From NCBI RefSeq assembly GCF_910588395.1, contig NZ_CAJUPA010000006.1:8773-72772 (forward strand): a stretch of 64,000 bases of DNA, read 5' to 3'. Positions 8,071 through 15,919 of the stretch are shown one piece after another. Numbering within the stretch: position 1 is the first letter of the stretch; each line of letters starts with the position of its first letter. The notes below the pieces were generated by a model. That model was given only the letters and a program-made list of their open reading frames with translations, was not told the DNA's origin and ran no database searches. Made by a program: the position numbers and the translations under genes. This stretch comes from an uncultured Faecalibaculum sp. (lineage in GTDB: Bacteria > Bacillota_I > Bacilli_A > Erysipelotrichales > Erysipelotrichaceae).

Positions 8071-8466
8071 TTACCAGATATAGGCGATGACTTCGCCGCC
8101 CATGTTCTTTTTGCGGGCATCCCGGTCTGTCATGATGCCACCGGATGTGGAAATCAGGGCTGTGCCCAGTCCGTTCAGAACCCGGGGCAGGTTTTCCACT
8201 TTGGCGTAGACACGGAGGCCGGGTTTGGAAATGCGGCGCAGACCACTGATGACTTTTTCACCGTTCTTGCCGTATTTCAGATCGATGGTCAGAGTTTTCT
8301 TCACATCGCCCTCAATCTTGTATCCGTTGATATAGCCTTCATCCAGCAGGATTTTGGCAATGGCTGCCTTTTCCTTGCTGGAAGGCATTGTTACGGTTTC
8401 GTGCTTGGCAGCGAGACCGTTGCGGATGCGTGTCAGCATATCCGCGATGGGATCTGTCATAATCAT
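8071..8466 (-). CDS. rpsH: 30S ribosomal protein S8
   Basis: 131-residue S8, a primary 16S rRNA binder. The N-terminus MTDPIADMLTRIRNG and the C-terminal STSGGIMTDRDARKKNMGGEVIAYIW are diagnostic. Two ATGs lie close together; the first (8466) is 9 bases after GGAGG and is preferred over the one six bases later. It lies between rpsZ and rplF. Confidence 0.97.
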   Translation of the reverse strand: MIMTDPIADMLTRIRNGLAAKHETVTMPSSKEKAAIAKILLDEGYINGYKIEGDVKKTLTIDLKYGKNGEKVISGLRRISKPGLRVYAKVENLPRVLNGLGTALISTSGGIMTDRDARKKNMGGEVIAYIW

Positions 8467-8483
8467 AAAAACACGCCTCCTTC

Positions 8484-8669
8484 TTACCAGCTGGCCTTTT
8501 TAACGCCCGGGATCTGGCCTTTGTAAGCCAGTTCACGAAAGCAGATACGGCACAGTTTGTATTTTCTCAGAACGGAATGCGGACGGCCGCACCGTTCGCA
8601 GCGGGTGTACTCGCGAACTTTGAATTTCGCAGGACGCTGCTGCTTGTTGATCATTGCTTTTTTAGCCAT
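8484..8669 (-). CDS. rpsZ: 30S ribosomal protein S14, zinc type
   Basis: 61-residue type-Z S14 of the small-subunit head. Four zinc-binding cysteines are present (C24, C27, C40, C43), in CERC and CRIC. This short zinc form, rather than the longer cysteine-free form, sits in the spc block of most Firmicutes. It lies between rplE and rpsH. Confidence 0.98.
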   Translation of the reverse strand: MAKKAMINKQQRPAKFKVREYTRCERCGRPHSVLRKYKLCRICFRELAYKGQIPGVKKASW

Positions 8670-8683
8670 TGTTCGCTCCTTGC

Positions 8684-9223
8684 CTACTTCTTGAAGGGCA
8701 TGCCCAGGCCTGCAAGCAGAGCCCTGGCTTCCTCGTTGGTTTTGGCTGTCGTGACGATAACGACATCCATGCCCCGGGTACGGTTGACTTTGTCAAAATC
8801 AATTTCCGGGAAGATGATCTGTTCCTTCACACCCAGTGTGTAGTTGCCGCGGCCATCGAAGCTTGTATCACTTACACCACGGAAGTCACGTACACGGGGC
8901 AGAGAGATGTTGAACAGCTTGTCGAGGAATTCATACATCTTTTCGGAACGCAGAGTGGTCTTCGCACCGATTGGCATGCCTTCACGCAGCTTGAAGTTCG
9001 CAATGGATTTCTTTGCACGGGTAATCACCGGCTTCTGACCGGTAATGGCAGCCACTTCCTCCACTGCCTCATCCAGCAGCTTGGAGTTCTGAATGGCATC
9101 GCCGACACCCACATTGATGACAACCTTTTCGATCTTCGGCACTTCCATGATGGAGGTGTAGCCGAAGTCTTTCATCAACTGAGGGACTACGTCGTTTGTA
9201 TATTTTTCCTGTAAACGGTTCAT
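8684..9223 (-). CDS. rplE: 50S ribosomal protein L5
   Basis: 179-residue L5, which binds 5S rRNA and contacts P-site tRNA. Motifs include the N-terminal MEVPKIEKVVINVGVGDA, the central RKSIANFKLREGMPIG-like block and the C-terminal RGMDVVIVTTAKTNEEARALL. It lies between rplX and rpsZ, and the start is preceded by AGGAGGG. Confidence 0.98.
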   Translation of the reverse strand: MNRLQEKYTNDVVPQLMKDFGYTSIMEVPKIEKVVINVGVGDAIQNSKLLDEAVEEVAAITGQKPVITRAKKSIANFKLREGMPIGAKTTLRSEKMYEFLDKLFNISLPRVRDFRGVSDTSFDGRGNYTLGVKEQIIFPEIDFDKVNRTRGMDVVIVTTAKTNEEARALLAGLGMPFKK

Positions 9224-9231
9224 AAACCCTC

Positions 9232-9558
9232 CTAGTCCTTGATAATGTTGCCGCTCTTCTTGTAATAGCGGACTTTGCTCTGGCTGCCGTCCTTGTTTTC
9301 CACAAACTTGTATCCCACACGGCTGGCTACCTTGGCTTTTTCATCGTAGGCCATGACATTGGAGACGTCGATTTTGGCTTCCTTTTCAATGATGCCGCCA
9401 TCAGGATTTGCCTGGGTCGGCTTCATGTGCTTCTTGACCATGTTGACGCCTTCAACAATCAGCTTTCCCTCACGGGGGAATGCCTGCTTCACTTCTGCAA
9501 CAGTACCCTTGTAGGCACCGGCAATCACTTTGACTTTATCGCCTTTTTTGATTCTCAT
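9232..9558 (-). CDS. rplX: 50S ribosomal protein L24
   Basis: 108-residue L24, an assembly-initiating large-subunit protein with an N-terminal KOW motif (KKGDKVKVIAGAYKGTVAEV). A longer frame exists upstream, but the ATG at 9558 is preceded by AGGAGG and matches the family start MRIKKGD. It lies between rplN and rplE. Confidence 0.97.
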   Translation of the reverse strand: MRIKKGDKVKVIAGAYKGTVAEVKQAFPREGKLIVEGVNMVKKHMKPTQANPDGGIIEKEAKIDVSNVMAYDEKAKVASRVGYKFVENKDGSQSKVRYYKKSGNIIKD

Positions 9559-9568
9559 GCTGGACCTC

Positions 9569-9937
9569 CTACAGTACTTCCGGAGCCAGGGAAACAATCT
9601 TCATGTAATCCCGGTCACGGAGCTCACGGGCGACAGGCCCGAAAATACGGGTGCCGCGGGGTGTCTTGTCGTCTTTGATCAGAACAACGGCATTGTCATC
9701 AAACTTGATGTACGTGCCGTTGTCTCTGCGAACACCGCGTTTTGTCCGAACGATGACACCTTTGACAACATCACCTTTCTTGACAGTTCCGCCGGGCGCA
9801 GCCTGCTTGACAGTGCATACAACGACATCACCGATGTTCGAGAACTTTCTTACGCTGCCGCCGAGGTTGCGGATAACCAGGACTTCCTTGGCACCCGTGT
9901 TGTCGGCCACTCGCAGTCGGCTTTCATTCTGGATCAT
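9569..9937 (-). CDS. rplN: 50S ribosomal protein L14
   Basis: 122-residue L14, which contributes to intersubunit bridges and binds the silencing factor RsfS in bacteria. The start MIQNESRLRVADNTGAKE and the end SLAPEVL are family-typical. It lies between rpsQ and rplX. Confidence 0.98.
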   Translation of the reverse strand: MIQNESRLRVADNTGAKEVLVIRNLGGSVRKFSNIGDVVVCTVKQAAPGGTVKKGDVVKGVIVRTKRGVRRDNGTYIKFDDNAVVLIKDDKTPRGTRIFGPVARELRDRDYMKIVSLAPEVL

Positions 9938-9950
9938 GGTATCCTCCGTT

Positions 9951-10211
9951 CTATCCGCGCGCCTTTTCGACGATCTCCACCAGACGGAACCGCTTGGTGG
10001 CAGACAGAGGACGGGTTTCCATGATTACGACTGTATCGCCTTCACGGGCAGCGTTCTGTTCGTCATGCGCTTTGAATTTCTTTGTGTATTTGACGCGCTT
10101 GCCATACAGCGGGTGCGTCTTCTTCGTTTCAACGGCGACCGTAATGGTCTTGTCCATCTTGTCAGATACGACAGTGCCGCGATATGTCTTACGGGCGTTT
10201 CTCTGTTCCAT
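9951..10211 (-). CDS. rpsQ: 30S ribosomal protein S17
   Basis: 86-residue S17, an early 16S rRNA binder with an OB fold. Motifs YRGTVVSDKMDKTITVAVE and GDTVVIMETRPLSATKRFRL are diagnostic. The ATG at 10211 has AAGGAG 7 bases upstream; the longer frame has no ribosome binding site. It lies between rpmC and rplN. Confidence 0.97.
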   Translation of the reverse strand: MEQRNARKTYRGTVVSDKMDKTITVAVETKKTHPLYGKRVKYTKKFKAHDEQNAAREGDTVVIMETRPLSATKRFRLVEIVEKARG

Positions 10212-10221
10212 TCTGGTCTCC

Positions 10222-10416
10222 TTACTTCGCGTTTGCACGCTCTGTCTGAATTGTCTTGATGCGTGCGATGTCTTTTCTGACCTGCTTCAGACGGGCAGTG
10301 TTTTCCAGCTGGCCGGTTGCCTGCTGAAAACGCAGATTGAAGAGCTCATCCTTCAGGACATTGATCTGCTTTACGAGCTCTTCGTTGCTCATTTCACGTA
10401 TTTCATTCGCCTTCAT
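10222..10416 (-). CDS. rpmC: 50S ribosomal protein L29
   Basis: 64-residue two-helix L29 near the exit tunnel. It begins MKANEIREMSNEELVKQI and has the LFNLRFQQATGQLENTARLKQVRKDIARI core. Its ATG overlaps the rplP stop (TAATG), indicating translational coupling. The longer upstream frame is out of context. Confidence 0.96.
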   Translation of the reverse strand: MKANEIREMSNEELVKQINVLKDELFNLRFQQATGQLENTARLKQVRKDIARIKTIQTERANAK

Positions 10417-10832
10417 TAGAGAGCTTCTCCTTTTTTTACAAACCGTGTCTTCACAGGCAGCTTGTGAGCTGCCAGACGCAGCGCCTCGCGGGCCACTTCT
10501 TCGCTGACACCGCCAACCTCGAACATAACACGTCCGGGCTTGACTACAGCAACCCATCCTTCGGGAGCACCTTTACCGGAACCCATGCGGACTTCCAGAG
10601 GCTTCTTGGTTCTTGCCATGTGCGGGAAGATCCGGATCCAGACCTTGCCGCCACGCTTCATGTAACGGGTCATGGCAATACGGGCTGCTTCGATCTGCCG
10701 GTTGGAAACATAGTTTCCGGATTCAGCCACCAGACCGTATTCGCCGAAGTCCACATTCCGGCCTGCTTTTGCACGGCCTTCGTAGGACAGACGGTGAGGA
10801 CGGCGGTATTTGGTCCTCTTAGGCATTAACAT
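10416..10832 (-). CDS. rplP: 50S ribosomal protein L16
   Basis: 138-residue L16, at the A-site tRNA elbow. It begins MLMPKRTKYRRPHR, matching Firmicute relatives. The ATG at 10832 follows GGGAGG by about 8 bases and lies inside the end of rpsC (14-base overlap). Core motifs GRKVWIRIFP-like (GGKVWIRIFP) and MGSGKGAPEGWVAVVKPGR are present. Confidence 0.97.
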   Translation of the reverse strand: MLMPKRTKYRRPHRLSYEGRAKAGRNVDFGEYGLVAESGNYVSNRQIEAARIAMTRYMKRGGKVWIRIFPHMARTKKPLEVRMGSGKGAPEGWVAVVKPGRVMFEVGGVSEEVAREALRLAAHKLPVKTRFVKKGEAL

Positions 10833-11664
10833 CGTCGTTACCTCCCTTGTTTGCAGCTTCAGCCGGCTGACGGCCTGCTGCATTCTGATCGCGTCTCGGG
10901 CCGCGGCCGCCAGGACGTCCGCCACGGTCGTTGCGGCCCTTGCGGCGGTTGCGCATCGGGCGCTGTTTCGGTGCTTCGGGTTCTTTCACCATTTCACCGG
11001 GGAGAACTTCACCGCGGCAGATCCAGACTTTTACGCCCAGACGGCCATAGGTTGTGGAAGCTTCTTCCCAGGCGTAGTCGATATCGCTGCGCAGTGTGTG
11101 CAGAGGAACAACACCTTCGGAATAGCCTTCGGAACGGGCAATGTCGGCACCGCCCAGACGGCCGGATACCTGTGTCTTGATGCCCTTTGCACCGGCACGC
11201 ATTGTGTTCTGAATGGCCTTTTTCTGTGTGGCACGGAAAGACTTCCGGCCTTCCAGTTCATTGGCAATCCAGCGTGCAACCAGGTGTGCGTCCAGGTTTG
11301 GGTTGGCCACTTCCACTACGTTGATCTGGATGTTCTTGACTTTTGTCAGTTTTTCCAGCTGCTTGCGCAGACCGTCGATGGACTTGCCTTCCTGGCCGAT
11401 CACAACACCGGGGTGTGCAGTACGGATGATGATTGTCATCCGGTTCTTGCAGCGCTCGATTTCGATCCGGGAGATCTGGGGATCAGCCTTGCGACGGTCA
11501 GCCGCCTTGGCGGACAGACCAGCATAATATTTTTCGATGAAGTTGCGGATATTCACATCTTCGATCAGCAGCTTGCCGAATTCCTTATCGTCTGCGTACC
11601 ACCGTGACTGCCAGTCGCGGATGACGCCGACACGCATGCCGATCGGACTTACTTTCTGACCCAT
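10819..11664 (-). CDS. rpsC: 30S ribosomal protein S3
   Basis: 281-residue S3, part of the mRNA entry tunnel. It has an N-terminal KH-2 domain (PGVVIGQEGKSIDGLRKQL) and the C-terminal S3 domain (about 110-215). A C-terminal tail of about 60 residues, rich in Arg, Gly, Asn and Gln, makes it longer than the roughly 220 residues of model Firmicutes. Such tails occur in several clostridial and related lineages. It overlaps rplP by 14 bases. Confidence 0.97.
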   Translation of the reverse strand: MGQKVSPIGMRVGVIRDWQSRWYADDKEFGKLLIEDVNIRNFIEKYYAGLSAKAADRRKADPQISRIEIERCKNRMTIIIRTAHPGVVIGQEGKSIDGLRKQLEKLTKVKNIQINVVEVANPNLDAHLVARWIANELEGRKSFRATQKKAIQNTMRAGAKGIKTQVSGRLGGADIARSEGYSEGVVPLHTLRSDIDYAWEEASTTYGRLGVKVWICRGEVLPGEMVKEPEAPKQRPMRNRRKGRNDRGGRPGGRGPRRDQNAAGRQPAEAANKGGNDDVNA

Positions 11665-11673
11665 TCGGACCTC

Positions 11674-12009
11674 CTACTCTTTCTCGGCCACAACCACAGT
11701 GATGTGGCTGGTTCTCTTGTTGATGGGGCTTGCAGAACCCTTGGCGCGGGGCATGTAACGCTTCATGGTAATGCCCTCATCTGCCCAGCAGGCCTTGACA
11801 TAGAGTTTGTCTTCGTCGAGGTCGTGGTTGTTGACTGCATTGGCAACGGCGGATTTCAGTACCTTTCCGACCATTGCACCACCCTTGTTGGGCAGGAACT
11901 TGCAGATGGCTGCGGCTTCTTCCACATCCTTGCCCCGGATCAGGTTCAGGACCAGGCGCGCTTTGCGGGGCTGGATTCTCAGAGTTTTGGCTGTTGCTTT
12001 CACTTCCAT
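11674..12009 (-). CDS. rplV: 50S ribosomal protein L22
   Basis: 111-residue L22, whose beta-hairpin lines the exit tunnel. The start region (RIQPRKARLVLNLIRGKDV) and the hairpin region KRYMPRAKGSASPINKRTSHITVVV are intact. It lies between rpsS and rpsC. Confidence 0.98.
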   Translation of the reverse strand: MEVKATAKTLRIQPRKARLVLNLIRGKDVEEAAAICKFLPNKGGAMVGKVLKSAVANAVNNHDLDEDKLYVKACWADEGITMKRYMPRAKGSASPINKRTSHITVVVAEKE

Positions 12010-12021
12010 TGTCCTTGCCTC

Positions 12022-12300
12022 CTACTTGCGGCCCTTCTTGTCGTCAGAAGCGTGGCCGGTATATTTGCGGGTGGGCACAAACTCACCGAGCTTGTGTCCA
12101 ACCATATCTTCCGTTACATAGACGGGAACGTGTTCCCTGCCGTTGTGAACAGCAAAGGTGTGTTCCACGAACTGAGGGAAGATCGTAGAGCGACGGCTCC
12201 AGGTCTTGATGACTTCTTTTTTGTTGGCTGCGTTCAGCGCCTCCACCTTTTTCATCAGGTGCTCATCGACGAACGGGCCTTTTTTCAGACTGCGGCTCAT
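12022..12300 (-). CDS. rpsS: 30S ribosomal protein S19
   Basis: 92-residue S19 of the small-subunit head. Motifs SRSLKKGPFVDEHLMKK, STIFPQFVEHTFAVHNG and VGHKLGEFVPTRKYTGH are diagnostic. It lies between rplB and rplV with AGGAGG before the ATG. Confidence 0.98.
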   Translation of the reverse strand: MSRSLKKGPFVDEHLMKKVEALNAANKKEVIKTWSRRSTIFPQFVEHTFAVHNGREHVPVYVTEDMVGHKLGEFVPTRKYTGHASDDKKGRK

Positions 12301-12312
12301 GATTTCCTCCTC

Positions 12313-13146
12313 TTACTTCCCGTTGCGGCGGCGTACGATCAGCTTCGTGCTCGCCTTCTTCTTGTTGCGGGTCTTCACGCCAAGAGCTTTCTTGCCCCAG
12401 GGCGTCATAGGTGCCTTGCGGCCGATCGGGGTGCGGCCTTCACCACCACCGTGCGGGTGGTCGTTCGGGTTCATGACAGAACCGCGGACAGTCGGGCGGA
12501 TGCCCATCCAGCGGGAACGGCCGGCTTTACCAAGGTTGACCAGGTTGTGGTCCTCATTGCCGACAGTGCCGATGGTGGCACGGCATGTGCCCAGTACCTT
12601 GCGGACTTCACCGGAAGTCAGACGAAGGGTTACGTATTTATCCTCGACACCGAGGATCTGAGCGGAGCTGCCTGCAGAACGGGCCATCTGGCCGCCCTTG
12701 CCGGGTTTCAGCTCAACGTTGTGAACAACAGTACCTTCAGGCATGTTGCGCAGTTCCATGGCGTTTCCGACACGTACATCTGTTTCGGGGCCGGACACGA
12801 TCTTCGTGCCGACTTCCAGACCCTTGGGAGCCAGGATGTAGCGTTTCTCACCATCTGCATAGTGCAGCAGGGCGATGTTGGCGGAACGGTTGGGATCGTA
12901 TTCGATCGTGGCAACCTTGGCAGGAACACCATCCTTGTTGCGCTTGAAGTCGATGATCCGGTAGTGACGCTTGTGTCCGCCGCCTTTGTGACGGGTCGTG
13001 ATGCGTCCATTGTTGTTGCGGCCGCCCTTTTTGCTCAGCGGAGCAAGCAGGCTTTTCTCGGGCGTGGATGTTGTGATTTCTTCCTTTGTCAGGGTGGTCA
13101 TTCCACGGCGGCCGGGTGTGGTAGGTTTATATTTCTTGATAGGCAT
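12313..13146 (-). CDS. rplB: 50S ribosomal protein L2
   Basis: 277-residue L2, needed for subunit association and peptidyl transfer. The motif MNPNDHPHGGGEGR contains the conserved His of the peptidyl transferase region, and the N-terminal RRGMTTLTKEEIT and RHKGGGHKRHYR blocks are normal. It follows rplW after about 60 bases, a wider gap than elsewhere in the operon, in which I see no clear promoter. Confidence 0.98.
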   Translation of the reverse strand: MPIKKYKPTTPGRRGMTTLTKEEITTSTPEKSLLAPLSKKGGRNNNGRITTRHKGGGHKRHYRIIDFKRNKDGVPAKVATIEYDPNRSANIALLHYADGEKRYILAPKGLEVGTKIVSGPETDVRVGNAMELRNMPEGTVVHNVELKPGKGGQMARSAGSSAQILGVEDKYVTLRLTSGEVRKVLGTCRATIGTVGNEDHNLVNLGKAGRSRWMGIRPTVRGSVMNPNDHPHGGGEGRTPIGRKAPMTPWGKKALGVKTRNKKKASTKLIVRRRNGK

Positions 13147-13205
13147 GGCCTTTGGTTCCTCCTGTTACGCAATATTTATACAGGAAATAGCGTCTTCTCC
13201 CTGTT

Positions 13206-13496
13206 TTACTCTTCGCCGAACAGATCGATGCTGCTGCCTTCGGCAAGAGTGACCACAGCTTTCTTGAACCCGTGCACAACACCGGTGTGGCGTCCTACAC
13301 GCTTCTTCTTGTCTGCTGTGTTCAGGATGTTCACGTTGGTCACCTTCACATTGAAGAGTTTCTCCACCGCATTCCTTACTTCAATCTTGTTGGCATCCTT
13401 TGCCACTTTGAATGTCACTTTGTTGTCATCCGCCATCAGCTTCATCGACTTTTCAGTGATGACCGGGCGCAGGATGATGTCTCTGTAGTCCTTCAT
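13206..13496 (-). CDS. rplW: 50S ribosomal protein L23
   Basis: 96-residue L23, the docking site for trigger factor and SRP at the tunnel exit. Motifs RPVITEKSMKLM and VTFKVAKDANKIEVRNAVEKLF are diagnostic. Its ATG overlaps the rplD stop by one base. It lies between rplD and rplB. Confidence 0.98.
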   Translation of the reverse strand: MKDYRDIILRPVITEKSMKLMADDNKVTFKVAKDANKIEVRNAVEKLFNVKVTNVNILNTADKKKRVGRHTGVVHGFKKAVVTLAEGSSIDLFGEE

Positions 13497-14125
13497 TATG
13501 CCAGAGCCTCCTCGATTTCCTTGACAGCGGCTTCCGTCAGCATGATCTTGTTGGCGTTGACCAGGTCATAGACGTTGATGCCGCTGGATTTCATCATCGA
13601 AATGCCAGGCAGGTTGCGGCTGGACATGTAGGCGTTGTCGGTATCTTCGCCCATTCCGACAATGAACAGTGTTTTCTTGGGTGCCTGGATGGCTTCAACG
13701 ATTGCCTTGAAATCCTTGGTTTTCGGAGCTTCCATTGCCAGGCTGTCCATTACACCGAAAGCCTCTTCAGCCAGCTTCTCGGAGAGAGCGGACTTCAGTG
13801 CCAGACGGCGTACCTTCTTGTTGATTTTGTAGGAGTAATCCCGGGGTGTGGGGCCAAACACCGTTCCGCCGCCGCGATACTGCGGAGCACGGATGGAACC
13901 CTGACGGGCACGGCCGGTGCCTTTCTGACGGTAGGGCTTGCGGCCGCCGCCGGATACCTCGCTGCGGCCTTTGGTGGCTGCAGTGCCCTGACGCTTGCCG
14001 GCCTGCTGCATGATGATGGCATCAAACAGAGCCTGCTGATTCGGTTCGATCGCAAACACGGCATCGTTGAGCTCAATGGAGCCGACAACTTCACCGCTGC
14101 GGTTGATCACATCGATCTGAGCCAT
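13496..14125 (-). CDS. rplD: 50S ribosomal protein L4
   Basis: 209-residue L4, with an extended loop in the exit tunnel. The loop region GGRKPYRQKGTGRARQGS and FGPTPRDYSYK are typical. In E. coli L4 represses its own S10 operon through the leader; whether the leader here responds to L4 is unknown. It overlaps rplC and rplW by single bases. Confidence 0.98.
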   Translation of the reverse strand: MAQIDVINRSGEVVGSIELNDAVFAIEPNQQALFDAIIMQQAGKRQGTAATKGRSEVSGGGRKPYRQKGTGRARQGSIRAPQYRGGGTVFGPTPRDYSYKINKKVRRLALKSALSEKLAEEAFGVMDSLAMEAPKTKDFKAIVEAIQAPKKTLFIVGMGEDTDNAYMSSRNLPGISMMKSSGINVYDLVNANKIMLTEAAVKEIEEALA

Positions 14126-14814
14126 TATTCCTGGACCTCCTTGCTGTAGTCAACCAGCACAACAGGTGCCTTGTCGCCCTTGCTGGTTTTTGCAGTGCGG
14201 ATCATGACCATGCCCTTCTTGGGTCCGGGCACGTTGCCCTTGATCAGCACGTAATTGTTTTCCGGATCCACCTTGATGACTGTCAGGTTCTGAGCAGTCA
14301 CACGCAGGTGGCCTTCATGACCGGGCATTGCAGTACCCTTCATGATGCGTCCCTGACGGGAGGTAATACCGTTGGTGGCAAGAGAACCGATGTGGCGGAT
14401 GTTCTTGGATCCACCGTGCGTTTTCGGCCCCTGGTGGGCGTTGTTCCGGTAAATCGTACCCTGGTAGCCCTTGCCCTTGCTCGTGCCGATAACGTCTACC
14501 GTTTCACCGGGAGCAAAGATGTCAACGCCGACTGTATCGCCGACTTTTACATCCATATCCGCATCGCGGACTTCGCGGACAAAGCGCTTGGGAGCAGTGC
14601 CCGCTTTTGCGCAGTGGCCTTTTTCAGCCTTGGTCGCACGCTGTTCCTTCACATCTTCAAAGCCCAGCTGAACGGCTTCGTATCCGTCTGTCTCAGCAGT
14701 CTTCAGCTGCAGAACCACATTGGGTGAAGCTTCGATCACGGTTACGGGAATGAGCGTTCCGTCTTCCGCGAAAACCTGCGTCATGCCCAGTTTTCTTCCT
14801 AAGAGTCCTTTCAT
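14125..14814 (-). CDS. rplC: 50S ribosomal protein L3
   Basis: 229-residue L3, with an extension reaching the peptidyl transferase centre. Start MKGLLGRKLGMTQVF; the signature around GTSKGKGYQGTIYRNNAHQGP and the RQGRIMKGTAMPGH block are present. The ATG at 14814 follows GGAGG; an in-frame ATG 15 bases upstream would place the ribosome binding site inside the gene and is rejected. Confidence 0.97.
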   Translation of the reverse strand: MKGLLGRKLGMTQVFAEDGTLIPVTVIEASPNVVLQLKTAETDGYEAVQLGFEDVKEQRATKAEKGHCAKAGTAPKRFVREVRDADMDVKVGDTVGVDIFAPGETVDVIGTSKGKGYQGTIYRNNAHQGPKTHGGSKNIRHIGSLATNGITSRQGRIMKGTAMPGHEGHLRVTAQNLTVIKVDPENNYVLIKGNVPGPKKGMVMIRTAKTSKGDKAPVVLVDYSKEVQE

Positions 14815-14828
14815 TTCTGACACCTCCA

Positions 14829-15140
14829 TTAAAGTTTAATCTCGATGTCAACACCGCTGGGAAGTTCTAATCGCTGTAAAGAATCGATTGTTTCCTTGTT
14901 CGGCGCAACGATCTCAATCAAACGCTTGTGCGTACGCATTTCAAACTGCTCGCGGCTGTCCTTGTACTTGTGAACAGCCCGCAGGATTGTGACAACCTGC
15001 TTCTCTGTGGGCAGAGGAACGGGTCCGATCACTTTCTTGGCACCGTGCTTTTCAGCAGCGTCGACGATCTTCTTGGCCGATTCGTCGAGGATACGGTGCT
15101 CGTACGCCTTTAAGCGGATTCTCATTGTGTTGTTTGCCAT
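14829..15140 (-). CDS. rpsJ: 30S ribosomal protein S10
   Basis: 103-residue S10, a small-subunit head protein that also binds NusB in antitermination. Motifs MRIRLKAYEHRILDESAKKIVD and PLPTEKQVVTILRAVHKYKDSREQFEMRTHKR are diagnostic. It is first in the S10 operon, following a promoter and a foldable leader of about 110 bases. The ATG at 15140 follows AAGGAG; longer frames are rejected. Confidence 0.98.
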   Translation of the reverse strand: MANNTMRIRLKAYEHRILDESAKKIVDAAEKHGAKKVIGPVPLPTEKQVVTILRAVHKYKDSREQFEMRTHKRLIEIVAPNKETIDSLQRLELPSGVDIEIKL

Positions 15141-15154
15141 GGTTTGCTCCTTTC

Positions 15155-15238
15155 GTTTATTCTCAGATAAACATAGCTCCATGCGAATTCCCTGGCCCAA
15201 CCATGACAACGCTTTTCAGTGGGTCAGCAACCTCGCAC
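15155..15238 (-). promoter_or_regulatory. Foldable 5' leader of the S10 operon (candidate regulatory RNA)
   Basis: The leader can fold into a nested element. On the minus strand GTGCGA (15233-15238) pairs with TCGCAT (15181-15186), and CTG-A-CCCA (15220-15227) pairs with TGGG-C-CAG (15192-15199), the two single bases facing each other. A separate 6-bp hairpin GTTTAT/ATAAAC (15167-15172/15155-15160) sits just before the ribosome binding site. The S10 operon is autoregulated by L4 in E. coli; the ligand here is unknown. Confidence 0.5.
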
Positions 15239-15257
15239 TTCTACGCAATGCTCAAAG

Positions 15258-15287
15258 ATAATAGCATAAAGAAAGAGGGTGATTCAA
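15258..15287 (-). promoter_or_regulatory. Promoter of the S10 operon
   Basis: Minus-strand -35 TTGAAT (15282-15287), 18-base spacer, -10 TATTAT (15258-15263) with an upstream TGC making an extended -10. The -35 box lies in the loop of the terminator of the preceding gene. Confidence 0.75.
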
Positions 15288-15296
15288 CCCTCTTTC
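15268..15296 (-). terminator. Terminator of the 15284-15754 gene, overlapping the S10 promoter
   Basis: Perfect 10-bp arms (15287-15296/15271-15280) around a 6-base loop, followed on the minus strand by TTTAT. The stop codon of the upstream gene (15284-15286) and the S10 -35 box both lie in the loop region. Confidence 0.75.
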
Positions 15297-15754
15297 TCCA
15301 TATCGTACATTTTTTTCTCTGCGGTTTTCCGGCTGAAGTCCAGGAAGATCTGGAAGGCATTCCGGTTGTCGTCTTCATCCCAGATTTCCACAAACCGCGG
15401 CTCCACACAGACCAGGATTTCCGTATCCTCATGGGAATACCGGTTGTAGCTCTGCCACAGGTATTCTCTGTATTTCTTCTCGAATACCCGCCCGGGTTCC
15501 TCCGTGACCAGCCCCCGGATCTCCGCCAGGCCTTCCACCTGCACACCGTTCCAGCACATTGCCACCCGGGGGTTGGCAATCAGCTGCTGCGTCTTCCGGA
15601 AGTTCCGGTCCGTTTTGAACCAGATCCGGCCGTCATAAATAATGGCGCTGATGTTCCGGACCATTGGATAGTCATCTTCGCAGGAGGCCAGAGCCATGAT
15701 TTTCCAGTCTCCCAGTTTTTCCCACAGTATTTTTTCCGCTGCTGTAAATTCCAT
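15284..15754 (-). CDS. Pyridoxamine 5'-phosphate oxidase family protein (putative FMN-binding)
   Basis: 156-residue split-barrel flavoprotein-type protein. The segment MALASCEDDYPMVRNISAII, the turn GRIWFKTDRNFRK, and QQLIANPRVAMCW match the PNPOx-like family, in which the K/R after the strand contacts the FMN phosphate. Members reduce diverse substrates or bind heme or FMN, so the substrate cannot be predicted. It lies next to the FMN-riboswitch-controlled riboflavin transporter gene, on the same strand, which fits flavin use but does not prove it. Its stop codon lies in its own terminator loop. Confidence 0.75.
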   Translation of the reverse strand: MEFTAAEKILWEKLGDWKIMALASCEDDYPMVRNISAIIYDGRIWFKTDRNFRKTQQLIANPRVAMCWNGVQVEGLAEIRGLVTEEPGRVFEKKYREYLWQSYNRYSHEDTEILVCVEPRFVEIWDEDDNRNAFQIFLDFSRKTAEKKMYDMEKEG

Positions 15755-15919
15755 AATTCCTTTCCTGCACTGTCATTCGACAGCTCCCTGTCAGTTCTGC
15801 TGATTCTGCTCCTTATATAAGATACAAACCGGTCGTATTGATACAGATGGTATCCGGCTGCAGCAGACTGCCGTCTGTGCATGCCGCCGCCAGCTGTCCG
15901 CCGTCTGTTGTCGGACGGC

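Noticed and set aside
11704..13488. 594-codon plus-strand frame over rplV-rplW
   Set aside because: Shadow of ribosomal protein genes; long only because of the base composition of the opposite strand.
15894..15918. GCCGTC/GACGGC hairpin downstream of ribU as its terminator
   Set aside because: No T run follows on the minus strand, so termination here is not supported.
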